This document shows positions 27,189 through 35,827 of a stretch of DNA of 64,000 nt, piece after piece. Origin of the DNA: Novosphingobium sp. (GTDB taxonomy: Bacteria; Pseudomonadota; Alphaproteobacteria; Sphingomonadales; Sphingomonadaceae); contig NZ_JAUYRV010000053.1 in the NCBI RefSeq assembly GCF_030696665.1, positions 82,866-146,865 of the forward strand, read 5' to 3'. The notes under the pieces were generated by a model. That model saw only the letters and a list, made by a program, of their open reading frames with translations, was not told the origin of the DNA and searched no databases. Within the stretch, counting starts at the first letter, position 1, and every line of letters begins with the position of its first letter. A program made the position numbers and the translations under genes.

Positions 27189-28826
27189 ATGGTTGTTGGC
27201 GAACACAAGCCCGATTTCGATGCTGTGGTGATTGGTGCCGGAGTGACCGGCATCTACCAGACGCACTTGCTCGAACAGAACGGCATGTCGGTGTGCGGGA
27301 TCGAGGCGGGCGCTGATGTCGGCGGCACTTGGTTCTGGAACCGCTATCCCGGTTGCAGGCTCGATACCGAAAGCTATGCTTACGGCTATTTCGCACTCAA
27401 GGGCATCATCCCTGAGTGGGACTGGAACGAGCGCTTCGCCTCGCAACCTGAAATGCTGCGCTATGCCAATAGCGCAGCCGATGCGATGGATGTACGCAAG
27501 CTATACCGGTTCAACACGAAGGTTGCCGCCGCCCACTATCAGGAAGCGGGCAATGTCTGGGAAGTTACGCTGGGCAATGGCGAAACCCTGACTTGTCGCT
27601 ACCTCATTTCGTGCACCGGCCCGCTTTCCGCCACACGAATGCCCGACATCAAGGGGATCACCACGTTCAAAGGCGAAGCCTTCCATTCCTCGCGCTGGCC
27701 GGTTGATGAAAACGGCCTCCCCCGCGAGATCGATTTCTCCGGCAAGCGCGTCGGCATTATCGGAACGGGTGCCACGGGCGTCCAGATCATCCCTATCGTC
27801 GCAGAAAAAGCGGGCCAGTTGCAGGTATTCCAGCGTTCGCCAAACTGGTGCACGCCTCTGGGCAACACGCCGATCAGCAAGGACGAGATGGAGGTCATCC
27901 GCAAACGCTATCCGAACATTCTGGAATATGTGAAGATCACCGACACCGCATTCCCCTATCACCGCGATCAGCGCAAGGCGATCGACGTGCCTGCGGAGGA
28001 ACGCGAAGCCTTCTTCGAGAACCTGTACAACCAGCCCGGCTATGGCATCTGGCTCAGCGGGTTCCGCGACCTGCTGGTCAACAAGGAATCCAACAAATTC
28101 CTTGCCGATTTCGTCGCAGACAAAATCCGCTCGCGGGTGAAGGATCCCCGTCTGGCCGAAAAGCTGATTCCCAAGGATCACCCTTTTGGCGGCAAGCGCG
28201 TCCCGATGGAAACGAACTACTACGAGGCCTACAACAAGGACAACGTGCACCTCATCGACATTCATGAGGCACCGATTGTCGAAATCACCGAAAGCGGCAT
28301 TCGCACGGCTGACGCCTTCTACGAACTCGACGTGATCATTTTCGCAACGGGCTTTGATGCGGTGACCGGATCGCTCGACCGGATCGACATTCGCGGCAAA
28401 GGCGGCGCCCGTCTGAAGGAAGTGTGGGCAGACGGACCGACGACATTCCTTGGCCTGCAGGCGCGCGGCTTCCCCAATTTCTACACGCTTGTCGGACCGC
28501 ACAATGGCTCGGCATTCTGCAATGTCGGGGTTTGCGGCGGGCTTCAGGCAGAGTGGGTGACCCAGATGCTGGTCTATATGGCCGCCAAGGGCCTGAGTTT
28601 TGCCGAAGCATCGCAGGCAGCAGAGGACGAATGGACAGAATCTGTCTACCGCGACTTCGCCCGCACCTTGCTGGCCGAAGCCAATGCATGGTGGGTCAAA
28701 ACCACCACGAAGCCGGACGGCACAATTGTGCGTAGGACGCTGGTCCATGTTGGCGGCGGCCCGGAGTACCGCAAGCGCTGCGAGCAAGTCGCTTACATGG
28801 ACTACGCAGGGTTCGAAATGGCCTGA
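27189..28826 (+). CDS. Type I Baeyer-Villiger monooxygenase (FAD, NADPH)
   Basis: 545 residues from ATG 27189, eight bases after AGAGG; a GTG three codons upstream is possible. The FAD Rossmann site is GAGVTG (16-21), the BVMO fingerprint FxGxxxHxxxWP is FKGEAFHSSRWP (160-171), and the NADPH Rossmann site is GTGATG (192-197). These enzymes insert oxygen next to a ketone to give lactones or esters. The length is close to OTEMO, the camphor-pathway enzyme acting on a CoA-activated cyclopentenone, and to cyclohexanone-type BVMOs. An acyl-CoA ligase follows immediately, as the camphor pathway would require. The substrate is inferred. Confidence 0.95.
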   Translation: MVVGEHKPDFDAVVIGAGVTGIYQTHLLEQNGMSVCGIEAGADVGGTWFWNRYPGCRLDTESYAYGYFALKGIIPEWDWNERFASQPEMLRYANSAADAMDVRKLYRFNTKVAAAHYQEAGNVWEVTLGNGETLTCRYLISCTGPLSATRMPDIKGITTFKGEAFHSSRWPVDENGLPREIDFSGKRVGIIGTGATGVQIIPIVAEKAGQLQVFQRSPNWCTPLGNTPISKDEMEVIRKRYPNILEYVKITDTAFPYHRDQRKAIDVPAEEREAFFENLYNQPGYGIWLSGFRDLLVNKESNKFLADFVADKIRSRVKDPRLAEKLIPKDHPFGGKRVPMETNYYEAYNKDNVHLIDIHEAPIVEITESGIRTADAFYELDVIIFATGFDAVTGSLDRIDIRGKGGARLKEVWADGPTTFLGLQARGFPNFYTLVGPHNGSAFCNVGVCGGLQAEWVTQMLVYMAAKGLSFAEASQAAEDEWTESVYRDFARTLLAEANAWWVKTTTKPDGTIVRRTLVHVGGGPEYRKRCEQVAYMDYAGFEMA

Positions 28827-28850
28827 ACCGGCATACGCGCCGCACGTCTA

Positions 28851-28866
28851 TCAACATATGCGTTGA
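28851..28866. promoter_or_regulatory. TCAAC-N6-GTTGA operator, acyl-CoA ligase promoter
   Basis: TCAACATATGCGTTGA, the exact consensus palindrome. Here it is nested in a larger inverted repeat: CGCACGTC (28841-28848) and GACGTGCG (28869-28876) are perfect 8-bp outer arms. The right half overlaps a TTGACA -35-like hexamer. It lies 62 bp before the chosen start codon. Confidence 0.75.
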
Positions 28867-28928
28867 CAGACGTGCGAGATCGCATCATTTCTAAAAACAA
28901 CAAAACATTGGTGCGGGGGAGTATCGCC

Positions 28929-30554
28929 TTGACGTTCACGGAGTGGTCCGAGGTTTGCCCGCTGGCAGACTTGCTGGTGCGCAGCGCCACGCGGTATCCT
29001 GACCGCAACGCACTGGTCATGCCCAACTTTGCCCTGACCTATGCCGAACTGCGCGATGCCTCGGTCGAGATCGCGCGCGGCATCATCGGCATGGGTCTTC
29101 GCCCCCGTTCCCACGTCGGCATTCTGGCCAATAACAGCCGCGAAATGGTGACCGCGCTGTTCGGTGCGGCGCTGGCCAACTGCGTGGCGGTCCCGCTCAA
29201 TGCCCGGCACAAGAGCCGCGAACTCGGCTACATCATCGAGAACGCGGACCTTGCGCTGATCCTGACGACGGCTGCCGATACGCGCTTCGTCGATTTCCGC
29301 GAGGTGCTCTCCACTGCCCTGCCAACGCTGGGCGCAAGCCCGCACGGCGAGCCGCTATCGCTCGCCGAAGCGCCGCAACTGCGCGGCATCGTGGTGCTTG
29401 AAGGCGACGCGCCTGCCGGATTCCTTTCGCGCACGGCGTTTGCGCAAGCCGCCCAATCCGTACCTGCCAGCGCCGTAGATATGGCACGCCGTGCAACCCG
29501 CCTGCGTGACACGGCACTGATCATCTACACGTCGGGCACAACTGCCAATCCCAAGGGCTGCCTGCTAAGCCACGAAGCCGTTACCCGAGGGCCGGTAGAG
29601 CGGGCCAGCAGCCGCTTCCGCGCGTCTGACCATGACGTGACATGGGGTGGCGGGCCACTGTTCCATATCGGCTCGTTCGCGCCGTTTATTGGCACGATCG
29701 GGACCGGCGGCACCTATGTCACCGATGTGTTCTTCGATGCGGGCCGCGCGCTCGACCTGATGGAGCGTGAGCAGGTAACCGTGGCCTGGCCGTGGTTTCC
29801 CGCCATCCTGCAGCCGCTGCTCGATCATCCTGCGTTCGATGCGAACCGTCTGGCAACCTTGCGCAAGGTCTTGCTGATCGCCCCGCCCGCGCTGGTGGAC
29901 CGCGCCCAACGCACCTTCCCCGACGCCGAATTCATGCAAGCATGCGGGATGACCGAAACCGCCGGGATCTTTGCCCTGTGCGCGCCCGACGAAACGCCGG
30001 AGCAGCGAACCATCAGCCAGGGCAAACCCGTGCCCGGGATCGAGGTGAAGATCATCGCACTGGATAGCGGCGAGGAAGCGGCGCCTGATGCCGTGGGCGA
30101 AATTCTGGTACGCGGTTATTGCGTGATGGACGGCTACCATCGCTCGCCCGAAAAGACCGCAGAAGCGCTGGACGGCGAAGGCTGGCTGCACACCGGCGAT
30201 TTATATGCGCGCGGCGCGGACGGCCAATTGACCTTCCACGGCCGTGCCAAGGACATGCTGAAAGTGGGCGGCGAAAATGTCGCCGCGATCGAGGTCGAAG
30301 CCTATATCTGCAGCCATCCGGCGGTGAAGCTGGCCGAAGTGGTCGGCCGGCCCGATCTACGGCTGGATGAAGTGCCGGTTGCGTTTGTCGAACTTCGCCC
30401 GGGCCACACCGCCACGGAGCAGGAGCTGATCGACTTCTGCCAGGGTCGCATTGCCAGCTACAAGGTGCCCCGCGCAGTGTTCTTCATGAACGACGGCGAA
30501 TGGCCAATGTCGGCAACCAAGGTCGACAAACGAGCCTTGCGCACGCGGCTGTGA
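28929..30554 (+). CDS. Class I adenylate-forming acyl-CoA ligase
   Basis: 541 residues from TTG 28929, chosen because GGGGGAG lies seven bases before it; a TTG at 28863 falls inside the operator and is rejected. The AMP-binding P-loop is YTSGTTANPKG, followed by GMTETAGIFAL, HTGDLYARG and the hinge GRAKDMLKVGGENV; the C-terminal catalytic Lys lies in SATKVDKRALR. It activates a carboxylic acid with ATP and CoA. In the camphor pathway a ligase of this class activates the ring-opened acid before the OTEMO step, matching its place next to the BVMO. Fatty or aryl acid substrates are also possible. Confidence 0.92.
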   Translation: MTFTEWSEVCPLADLLVRSATRYPDRNALVMPNFALTYAELRDASVEIARGIIGMGLRPRSHVGILANNSREMVTALFGAALANCVAVPLNARHKSRELGYIIENADLALILTTAADTRFVDFREVLSTALPTLGASPHGEPLSLAEAPQLRGIVVLEGDAPAGFLSRTAFAQAAQSVPASAVDMARRATRLRDTALIIYTSGTTANPKGCLLSHEAVTRGPVERASSRFRASDHDVTWGGGPLFHIGSFAPFIGTIGTGGTYVTDVFFDAGRALDLMEREQVTVAWPWFPAILQPLLDHPAFDANRLATLRKVLLIAPPALVDRAQRTFPDAEFMQACGMTETAGIFALCAPDETPEQRTISQGKPVPGIEVKIIALDSGEEAAPDAVGEILVRGYCVMDGYHRSPEKTAEALDGEGWLHTGDLYARGADGQLTFHGRAKDMLKVGGENVAAIEVEAYICSHPAVKLAEVVGRPDLRLDEVPVAFVELRPGHTATEQELIDFCQGRIASYKVPRAVFFMNDGEWPMSATKVDKRALRTRL

Positions 30555-30561
30555 CGTCGCG

Positions 30562-31212
30562 TTAGCGTTTCTGCATTCCGCTGAAGAATATTTCGCAAAA
30601 CGAATCCGAAATTTCCTGTGCGGAATGCGCGCCGCCCGGCTGATACCAGCGGTGCGTCCAGTTCAGCATCCCGAACACGGCGTTGGCGGCCACCGAAACG
30701 GCGATGTCGGACCGCATTTCGCCTTTGGCGATCAGTTCGCTGATCAGGCTGAGCACGATGCGTTCAAACGTGCGCGTCTTGGCCACGATACGCTGTGCCC
30801 ACGCGCTTTTCTCGCCGGTAACCCGGCTCATCTCTTCCTGGATGTAGACGTACATATGCGGATAGTACTGATCGTAAGCCGACATCAACTGGGTGATGAC
30901 GCCGCGCAGTTTCCCCGCTGATTCAAGTGCTTCGTCTGCAAAGATCGCTTCGCACGCCGCGATATTGGCCTCAACGCCAACGCGCAGGCATTCGCGGAAC
31001 AGTTCTTCCTTGCTACCGAAGTAGTAATAGACAGTCGCACGATCCAGCCCCGCCTTGTGCCCTATTTCGGCCAGCGTCGTCGCCTTGAAACCGTGGGCCT
31101 TGAACTGCCGCCCCGCAATCTCGACCAGTTCGGCGCGCTTTGCCAGATAGTCGGTGCTGCCTTCTTCGAGCGCGGACTTCCGGCGCTTCGAAATGTTGCT
31201 CGTCGTTACCAT
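30562..31212 (-). CDS. TetR-family regulator, last gene of the leftward operon
   Basis: 216 residues from ATG 31212; the frame upstream to 31344 lacks a TetR-like sequence. The helix-turn-helix is LAEIGHKAGLDRATVYYYFGSKEELF, and the C-terminus (AVFGMLNWTHRWYQPGG) is the TetR_C type common in acyl-CoA catabolism. It ends seven bases from the convergent acyl-CoA ligase. It lies 88 bp after the RibB-type gene and is probably the last gene transcribed from the operator at 38380. It is one of two candidates, with the TetR at 49710, for binding TCAAC-N6-GTTGA. Confidence 0.9.
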   Translation of the reverse strand: MVTTSNISKRRKSALEEGSTDYLAKRAELVEIAGRQFKAHGFKATTLAEIGHKAGLDRATVYYYFGSKEELFRECLRVGVEANIAACEAIFADEALESAGKLRGVITQLMSAYDQYYPHMYVYIQEEMSRVTGEKSAWAQRIVAKTRTFERIVLSLISELIAKGEMRSDIAVSVAANAVFGMLNWTHRWYQPGGAHSAQEISDSFCEIFFSGMQKR

Positions 31213-31300
31213 AACTTGACGCGTATCGATCTCAGGCTCCGATGACCAGAGGTTTTGAGCGGCAACCGGCCCAGCCCCGCCGACCGGTTCGGCCAGGACA

Positions 31301-32401
31301 TCAGCTTTCGACAATGGCCCGGCGATCCACAATTTCGAGGCCAAATCCTTCGAGCGCAGCCATTTTGCGACTGCTCGATGTCAGAAGCGCCATGCGCTCG
31401 ACGCCAAGATCTTTCAGGATCTGCGCGCCGATACCGTAGTCGCGGTCGCTCGACAATCGTGCATATTCGCCGCGCCCGCCCATGACCCGGCGCGAGATCG
31501 AAGCGCGGTCGGGATCCTGCACGAACACCGCGACAGCCGGGCCGTCGTGTCCGGCCATCTGCCGCAGGGCCGATGGGACATAGTCGGGATGAGCGTTGCG
31601 ATAGCCGAGCAGATCGGCGGTGAGATCGAACTGATGCACCCGTACCAGCGTGTCCACGCCCGGCCGGATATTGCCTTGCACCAGCGCCACATGTTCGCAA
31701 TTGTCCACCAGATCGCGATAGACGTGGATCGTGAAACTGTCGCCATAGTGGCTGTCGAACGGTCCGCTGGCAACGCGTTCAACCAAGGTCTCGGTCTTGC
31801 GCCGCCACGCGATCAGGTCTGCAATCGTGCCGATCTTCATGCCGTGTTCTGCGGCGAAGGGCACGAGATCCGGCAAACGCGCCATCGTCCCATCGGCGTT
31901 CATCACCTCGCAAATCACGCCCGCGGGGATCAGCCCTGCCAACCGTGAAATGTCGACGGCAGCCTCAGTATGCCCGGGACGCACCAGCACGCCGCCATCG
32001 CGCGCAACCAGCGGAAACACATGCCCCGGTGACACAAGATCACGCGGCCCACTTTGTGCGTTGACCGCCACCGAGATTGTCCGGGCACGGTCGAATGCTG
32101 AAATCCCGGTGGTCACGCCCTCGCGCGCCTCGATCGAGACGGTGAACGCAGTGCCGTGGCCGGAGCGGTTGTCGCTCGACATCGGCGACAGTTCCAGTTC
32201 GCGTGCCCGCCCTGCTGTAATCGCAAGGCAGATCAGCCCGCGCGCGTGAATCGCCATCTGGTTAATCCGGTCAGGCGTGGCAAACTGGGCCGGCACAATG
32301 ATGTCACCTTCATTCTCGCGATCGTCTGCATCGACCAGAATGAAGGGGCGGCCATTGCGCGCCTCGTCGATGATTTCATCGATGGTAGCAATCGCGGTCA
32401 T
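31301..32401 (-). CDS. ribB: 3,4-dihydroxy-2-butanone-4-phosphate synthase with degenerate RibA domain
   Basis: 366 residues. Residues 1-205 are a complete RibB domain with DDRENEGD and SGHGTAFTVSIEAREGVTTG, making the four-carbon precursor of riboflavin. Residues about 210-366 are RibA-like (HVALVQGNIRP at the start, YGIGAQILKDLGV near the end) but lack the zinc cysteines: the usual HSECLTGD reads HQFDLTAD and no CDC motif follows. GTP cyclohydrolase II activity is therefore probably absent. The start lies one base after the DUF2889 stop (TGAGATG). Placement in a flavin-monooxygenase operon suggests it boosts FMN/FAD supply. Confidence 0.9.
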   Translation of the reverse strand: MTAIATIDEIIDEARNGRPFILVDADDRENEGDIIVPAQFATPDRINQMAIHARGLICLAITAGRARELELSPMSSDNRSGHGTAFTVSIEAREGVTTGISAFDRARTISVAVNAQSGPRDLVSPGHVFPLVARDGGVLVRPGHTEAAVDISRLAGLIPAGVICEVMNADGTMARLPDLVPFAAEHGMKIGTIADLIAWRRKTETLVERVASGPFDSHYGDSFTIHVYRDLVDNCEHVALVQGNIRPGVDTLVRVHQFDLTADLLGYRNAHPDYVPSALRQMAGHDGPAVAVFVQDPDRASISRRVMGGRGEYARLSSDRDYGIGAQILKDLGVERMALLTSSSRKMAALEGFGLEIVDRRAIVES

Positions 32402-32402
32402 C

Positions 32403-33194
32403 TCAAGCTCCTCTTTTTATGTTTTCTTGTGGGGCTTTGTAAGCGGGCGGAAAGCCGCCGCTCATATCGCGAACGTAGCCGGTATTGTCATACGCCGTCG
32501 CGAAGGCCGCGCCACTGAAACTGTAGCACGCGCCCTGCCGCGCAGGCTCTTCCGAAACGCGGCGCGGCTGCGGTCCATCCACGATATACGCCCGGCCACG
32601 CGCAACGAAAACCGCCATCTGGGCGATACGCCACACGTCGGCCTGCGCAGGCGGAAAGTTTTGCTGAACCCAGCGGGTGAAACCGCCGAACAGGGTCTGT
32701 CCGCAGTGTTCGCGCGGCTCTACGATGACCTCGTCGTGCAGCACCCATTCCAGTACCAGCGCGCCATCCACTTCCACCGCAAGCCGCTGACGGCGCGCCA
32801 CATCGCGGTCGGTCAGCGAAACTTCCACCCTCTGCGCCCGGTCGCCACGGGCCATCCACGACAGGCCCAACCGGGCAAGATCAACAAGGTGCGTGCATTG
32901 CCCGCCCCGCTCGTCGCTGGTCAATGATGGCGGCGCGCCGTCGGCAGGCCTTCCGCGCAGCATTCCCAGTGCTGCCGTCGCGCCCGGGCAGCTGGTCTTG
33001 GGAAACCGGTCCATCCGCGCGATCACGTCGGCAATCAAACCGTCATCGACCACCAGCGCCACGCTCATATCGTGGAAATCATCGAGAACCGACACCTGAA
33101 TGCCGTTGCCCCACGATGAGAAGCTGATCCGCCGTCTGAAGATGCCACTCCCATACGCCGGATTGGGCGGATAATGGCCAAGGTTTGCAGACAT
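32403..33194 (-). CDS. DUF2889 domain-containing protein
   Basis: 263 residues from ATG 33194, seven bases after the flavin reductase stop. The sequence matches the DUF2889 pattern: an early RRRISF, then LDDFHDMSVALVVDDGLI, then a stretch with arginine and a conserved cysteine (RMDRFPKTSCPGATAALGML). DUF2889 proteins have no established biochemical role but recur in operons for aromatic, steroid and terpenoid breakdown. Tight packing between the flavin reductase and RibB-type genes supports a role in the same pathway. The family name is by recognition and should be confirmed with a profile search. Confidence 0.7.
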   Translation of the reverse strand: MSANLGHYPPNPAYGSGIFRRRISFSSWGNGIQVSVLDDFHDMSVALVVDDGLIADVIARMDRFPKTSCPGATAALGMLRGRPADGAPPSLTSDERGGQCTHLVDLARLGLSWMARGDRAQRVEVSLTDRDVARRQRLAVEVDGALVLEWVLHDEVIVEPREHCGQTLFGGFTRWVQQNFPPAQADVWRIAQMAVFVARGRAYIVDGPQPRRVSEEPARQGACYSFSGAAFATAYDNTGYVRDMSGGFPPAYKAPQENIKRGA

Positions 33195-33201
33195 GCGCCT
33201 G

Positions 33202-33732
33202 TCAGCCTGCAGCGTCGAAGCGCCCGTAAGCACCCTTGAAAAACAGCAAGGGGCCAACCGCCCGCTCAACCGCCAGCGACTGTACCCGGCCCAGCACGAT
33301 GGTGTGATCGCCCGCGTCGATCTCATCCTCGATGGTGCATTCGATATGTGCCACAACGCCATCGAGCAGCGGCATCCCCCGTTCTGACATACGGTGCGAC
33401 ACGCCCTCAAACTTGTCACCCCCGCGCGACGCGAACTGGCGGCACAGCTCAACCTGATCCTCGGCCAGCACGTTGACGCAGAAGTGTCCGCACGCACGAA
33501 CTTGCGGCCAGCTGCTGGATTTGCGGTCAGGGAAAAACGCGACCAGCGGCGGGTCCAGCGACACCGAAGTGAAGCTGCCCACAACCAGCCCCGCAGCCAC
33601 GCCATCCTGACTGCAACCGGTGATCACACAGACGCCGGTGGGATATGTGCCCAGCACCGAGCGGAAGTGGCCCGGATCGATCTCGACCCGGATGTCGGTT
33701 TCGCCCGGCGTTGGCGCACCCTCGCCGCTCAT
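33202..33732 (-). CDS. NAD(P)H:flavin reductase (HpaC/DIM6-NTAB family)
   Basis: 176 residues. FRSVLGTYPTGVCVITG, the SFTSVSLDPPLVAFFPDRKSSSW block and the C-terminal LLFFKGAYGRF are the hallmarks of the short-chain flavin reductases that hand free FMNH2 to two-component monooxygenases. The three luciferase-like monooxygenases encoded at 42947, 44094 and 48405 need such a partner, as the diketocamphane monooxygenases do. It starts one base after the crotonase stop (TGAGATG), inside the leftward operon led by the TonB receptor at 38338. Confidence 0.93.
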   Translation of the reverse strand: MSGEGAPTPGETDIRVEIDPGHFRSVLGTYPTGVCVITGCSQDGVAAGLVVGSFTSVSLDPPLVAFFPDRKSSSWPQVRACGHFCVNVLAEDQVELCRQFASRGGDKFEGVSHRMSERGMPLLDGVVAHIECTIEDEIDAGDHTIVLGRVQSLAVERAVGPLLFFKGAYGRFDAAG

Positions 33733-33733
33733 C

Positions 33734-34504
33734 TCAGCGGCCCGTCCACACTGGCTTGCGGCGTTCGGCTCCCGCCAGCTCGCCTTCGCGCTTGTCGTTG
33801 CTTTCTGCGTACTGCTCGATCTCCTCGAAGCGCGACATCAGCGCGACTTCAAGTGGATGACCCAGACGCCCCAGAGCAGCCACCTTGGCCGCCTGATTGG
33901 CAAGCGGCGATGCGGCATTGATCTTGTCCGCCCATTTTTGCGCGGTGGCAGCCAGATCAGCGAACGGCACGACTTCATTCACCAGTCCGAAGCGTTCGGC
34001 GACGTCGGCCTTGATACGTTCACCGGTCAATATCATCGCCATCGCGATGTGGTGCGGCAACTGGCGCATCGCCCGGTGCACAACGCCGCATTCTCCAATG
34101 ATCCCAACTTTCGTCTCGGGCAGCCCGAACTGTGCGGTTTCAGCAGCGACGATGATGTCGGCACACATCGCCAGTTCGAAACCGCCGCCGACGCAGAACC
34201 CCTGGACCGCCGCGATCAACGGCTTCTTGAGTGTAACCAGCGGGCCGCCAATACCCGTGAGGCCACCGCCCAGCGCCATGCGCGTCTTGCGCTCGGCTCC
34301 GCCCGAAACATCCGCACCGATGCAGAAGCCCTTTTCGCCCTCAGCCGAAAGGATCGCGCACCAGATCTCGGGATCGGCATTGATCGTGTTCCACGCATCC
34401 AGCAGCAGGTCATCCATCTCCTGCGTGATCGCGTTTAGGCCCTGTGGGCGGTTCAGACGGACATGCGCAACATGACCATCGATGGTGAATTCTACGTCTG
34501 CCAT
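33734..34504 (-). CDS. Enoyl-CoA hydratase/isomerase (crotonase) with both glutamates
   Basis: 256 residues from ATG 34504, behind GGAG. The CoA-binding EKGFCIGAD segment (57-65) and GGGFELAM follow the crotonase fold; both catalytic acids of classical enoyl-CoA hydratase are present, Glu110 in GGGFELA and Glu130 in GLPETKVG. It therefore probably hydrates a 2-enoyl-CoA, or cleaves a ring beta-ketoacyl-CoA, in the lower pathway. It follows a second, divergent crotonase by two bases and precedes the flavin reductase. Confidence 0.93.
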   Translation of the reverse strand: MADVEFTIDGHVAHVRLNRPQGLNAITQEMDDLLLDAWNTINADPEIWCAILSAEGEKGFCIGADVSGGAERKTRMALGGGLTGIGGPLVTLKKPLIAAVQGFCVGGGFELAMCADIIVAAETAQFGLPETKVGIIGECGVVHRAMRQLPHHIAMAMILTGERIKADVAERFGLVNEVVPFADLAATAQKWADKINAASPLANQAAKVAALGRLGHPLEVALMSRFEEIEQYAESNDKREGELAGAERRKPVWTGR

Positions 34505-34506
34505 GA

Positions 34507-35343
34507 TTACTCCTTCGGCGCGACGAGCGGACTCGTCGGCGCAACCTTGAATTGCTGGATGACGGCCTTGAGGCCCTGTTCCTTCATGCGTTGTCGCACT
34601 TCGAGCACCGCCGGTGCCATGTGCAACAATGCGTCGATTTCGGCGATGCCGGATAGCGCCTGCCGGAAACCTGCGGCCTCGGTGGCACGATTGATAGACA
34701 GCTTCTTGAGCCGCAGCACGTCGGGGGGCGTCATCGCGATGCGCTGTGCCAGCGAGCGGACCGCCGGGATCAGATCGGCGGCCGGCACACAGTGGTTGGC
34801 CCAGCCCCATGTGACCGCCGTCGGCCCGTCGATCCAGTTGCCCGGCACGAAGGCAAATTCCTTGGCGCGTTTGGGGCCGACCAGACTGACCCAGGTCGGC
34901 GCGATGAAGCCGCCACCGATGGGGATAGTCGGCTCCCCGATGCGCACATCGTCGGCCACGATGGTAATATCGGTGAAGACGCACATCTGCGCCGCAGCAG
35001 CAAGGCAGAAGCCATGTACTGCGGCGATCACCGGCTTGGGATGATCCCACATCAGCAGCCACCGATCAACATTGGCGCGCAGCCGGGCGTGGTCACCCAT
35101 CGGATCGGCAGGGCCGCTGTCGCCTGCGCCATAGCTGCCCAGATCCATGCCTGCGCAAAAGCCCTTGCCTTGCCCACGAATGGCGATGACCGGGCCGCCT
35201 TCATGCTTCAACCGTTCAAGCGCGTGGGCGAACTCGTCGAGCAGTTGCGGCGACAACGCGTTCGCCGCCTCTGGCCGATCGAGCACGATCCAGCTGAGCG
35301 CCTCTTCATGCTCTATGCGGATCGTGGCATATTCGCCCGCCAT
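34507..35343 (-). CDS. Crotonase-superfamily protein lacking the hydratase glutamates
   Basis: 278 residues from ATG 35343; the longer frame to 35436 overlaps the NTF2-like gene and is not preferred. The crotonase oxyanion segments are present (GKGFCAGMDLGS and VIAAVHGFCLAAAAQ). At the two hydratase glutamate positions it has Gln119 (AAAAQM) and Thr139 (GEPTIP), and the usual GGG before the first acid is AAA. It is therefore probably not a classical hydratase. Other crotonase chemistries include C-C bond hydrolysis of cyclic diketones (as in 6-oxocamphor hydrolase), isomerisation and decarboxylation. It shares the operon with the intact crotonase at 33734. Confidence 0.88.
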   Translation of the reverse strand: MAGEYATIRIEHEEALSWIVLDRPEAANALSPQLLDEFAHALERLKHEGGPVIAIRGQGKGFCAGMDLGSYGAGDSGPADPMGDHARLRANVDRWLLMWDHPKPVIAAVHGFCLAAAAQMCVFTDITIVADDVRIGEPTIPIGGGFIAPTWVSLVGPKRAKEFAFVPGNWIDGPTAVTWGWANHCVPAADLIPAVRSLAQRIAMTPPDVLRLKKLSINRATEAAGFRQALSGIAEIDALLHMAPAVLEVRQRMKEQGLKAVIQQFKVAPTSPLVAPKE

Positions 35344-35348
35344 CGCGA

Positions 35349-35801
35349 TTACTCCACGCGGCCAATAGGGTTGGATGCCCGGACGTGATAATCGGTGGTC
35401 ATAACGGTCTTGAGAATACGCTTCTTGAACTTCCACTGACCGCCCTGTTTGACCACCACATCGTGGTACTGGCCATACAGAATGCCGTCGGGGCGCTCTT
35501 TGGTGTAGCGATGGATGGCCAACACGGCGGCGCGCAGCGTCGCTTCATTATCGCTGACCCAGTCAATCACGATGTTCGACACGTGATGCGATGTTGCACG
35601 GAAAAAGGTGCCGATGCCGTCAAGCGTCTTGGCGTAATCCTCAATGCCGGTTGCGCCGAAATTGGGCGCATAGCTGACTTCGCAATCATCGACGAACAGC
35701 TCGATCATCTTCTCGGGCATGTTCATGTCAAGGTAGTAAGCATAGTCGAACACGATCCGCTCAATCGCGCGTTCCTCGACTATCCGGTCCAAAGAGTCCA
35801 C
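35349..35801 (-). CDS. SnoaL-like/NTF2-fold protein
   Basis: 150 residues with the cone-shaped NTF2-like pattern: N-terminal helices (ERAIERIVFDYAYYLDMNMPEKMIELF), then beta strands with HHVSNIVIDWV and a C-terminal KFKKRILKTVM. Members include ketosteroid isomerase, scytalone dehydratase, limonene-epoxide hydrolase and ring-hydroxylating dioxygenase beta subunits. No dioxygenase alpha subunit is present, so an isomerase, dehydratase or hydrolase role is more likely. It is the second gene after the TonB receptor, separated by the hairpin at 35828-35871. Confidence 0.8.
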   Translation of the reverse strand: MDSLDRIVEERAIERIVFDYAYYLDMNMPEKMIELFVDDCEVSYAPNFGATGIEDYAKTLDGIGTFFRATSHHVSNIVIDWVSDNEATLRAAVLAIHRYTKERPDGILYGQYHDVVVKQGGQWKFKKRILKTVMTTDYHVRASNPIGRVE

Positions 35802-35827
35802 GATGATTCTCCTTTGTAAGTGGTAGC

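Noticed and set aside
32401..32460. Possible FMN riboswitch upstream of the RibB-type gene
   Set aside because: The gene starts one base after the preceding stop, so there is no leader to hold an RFN element.
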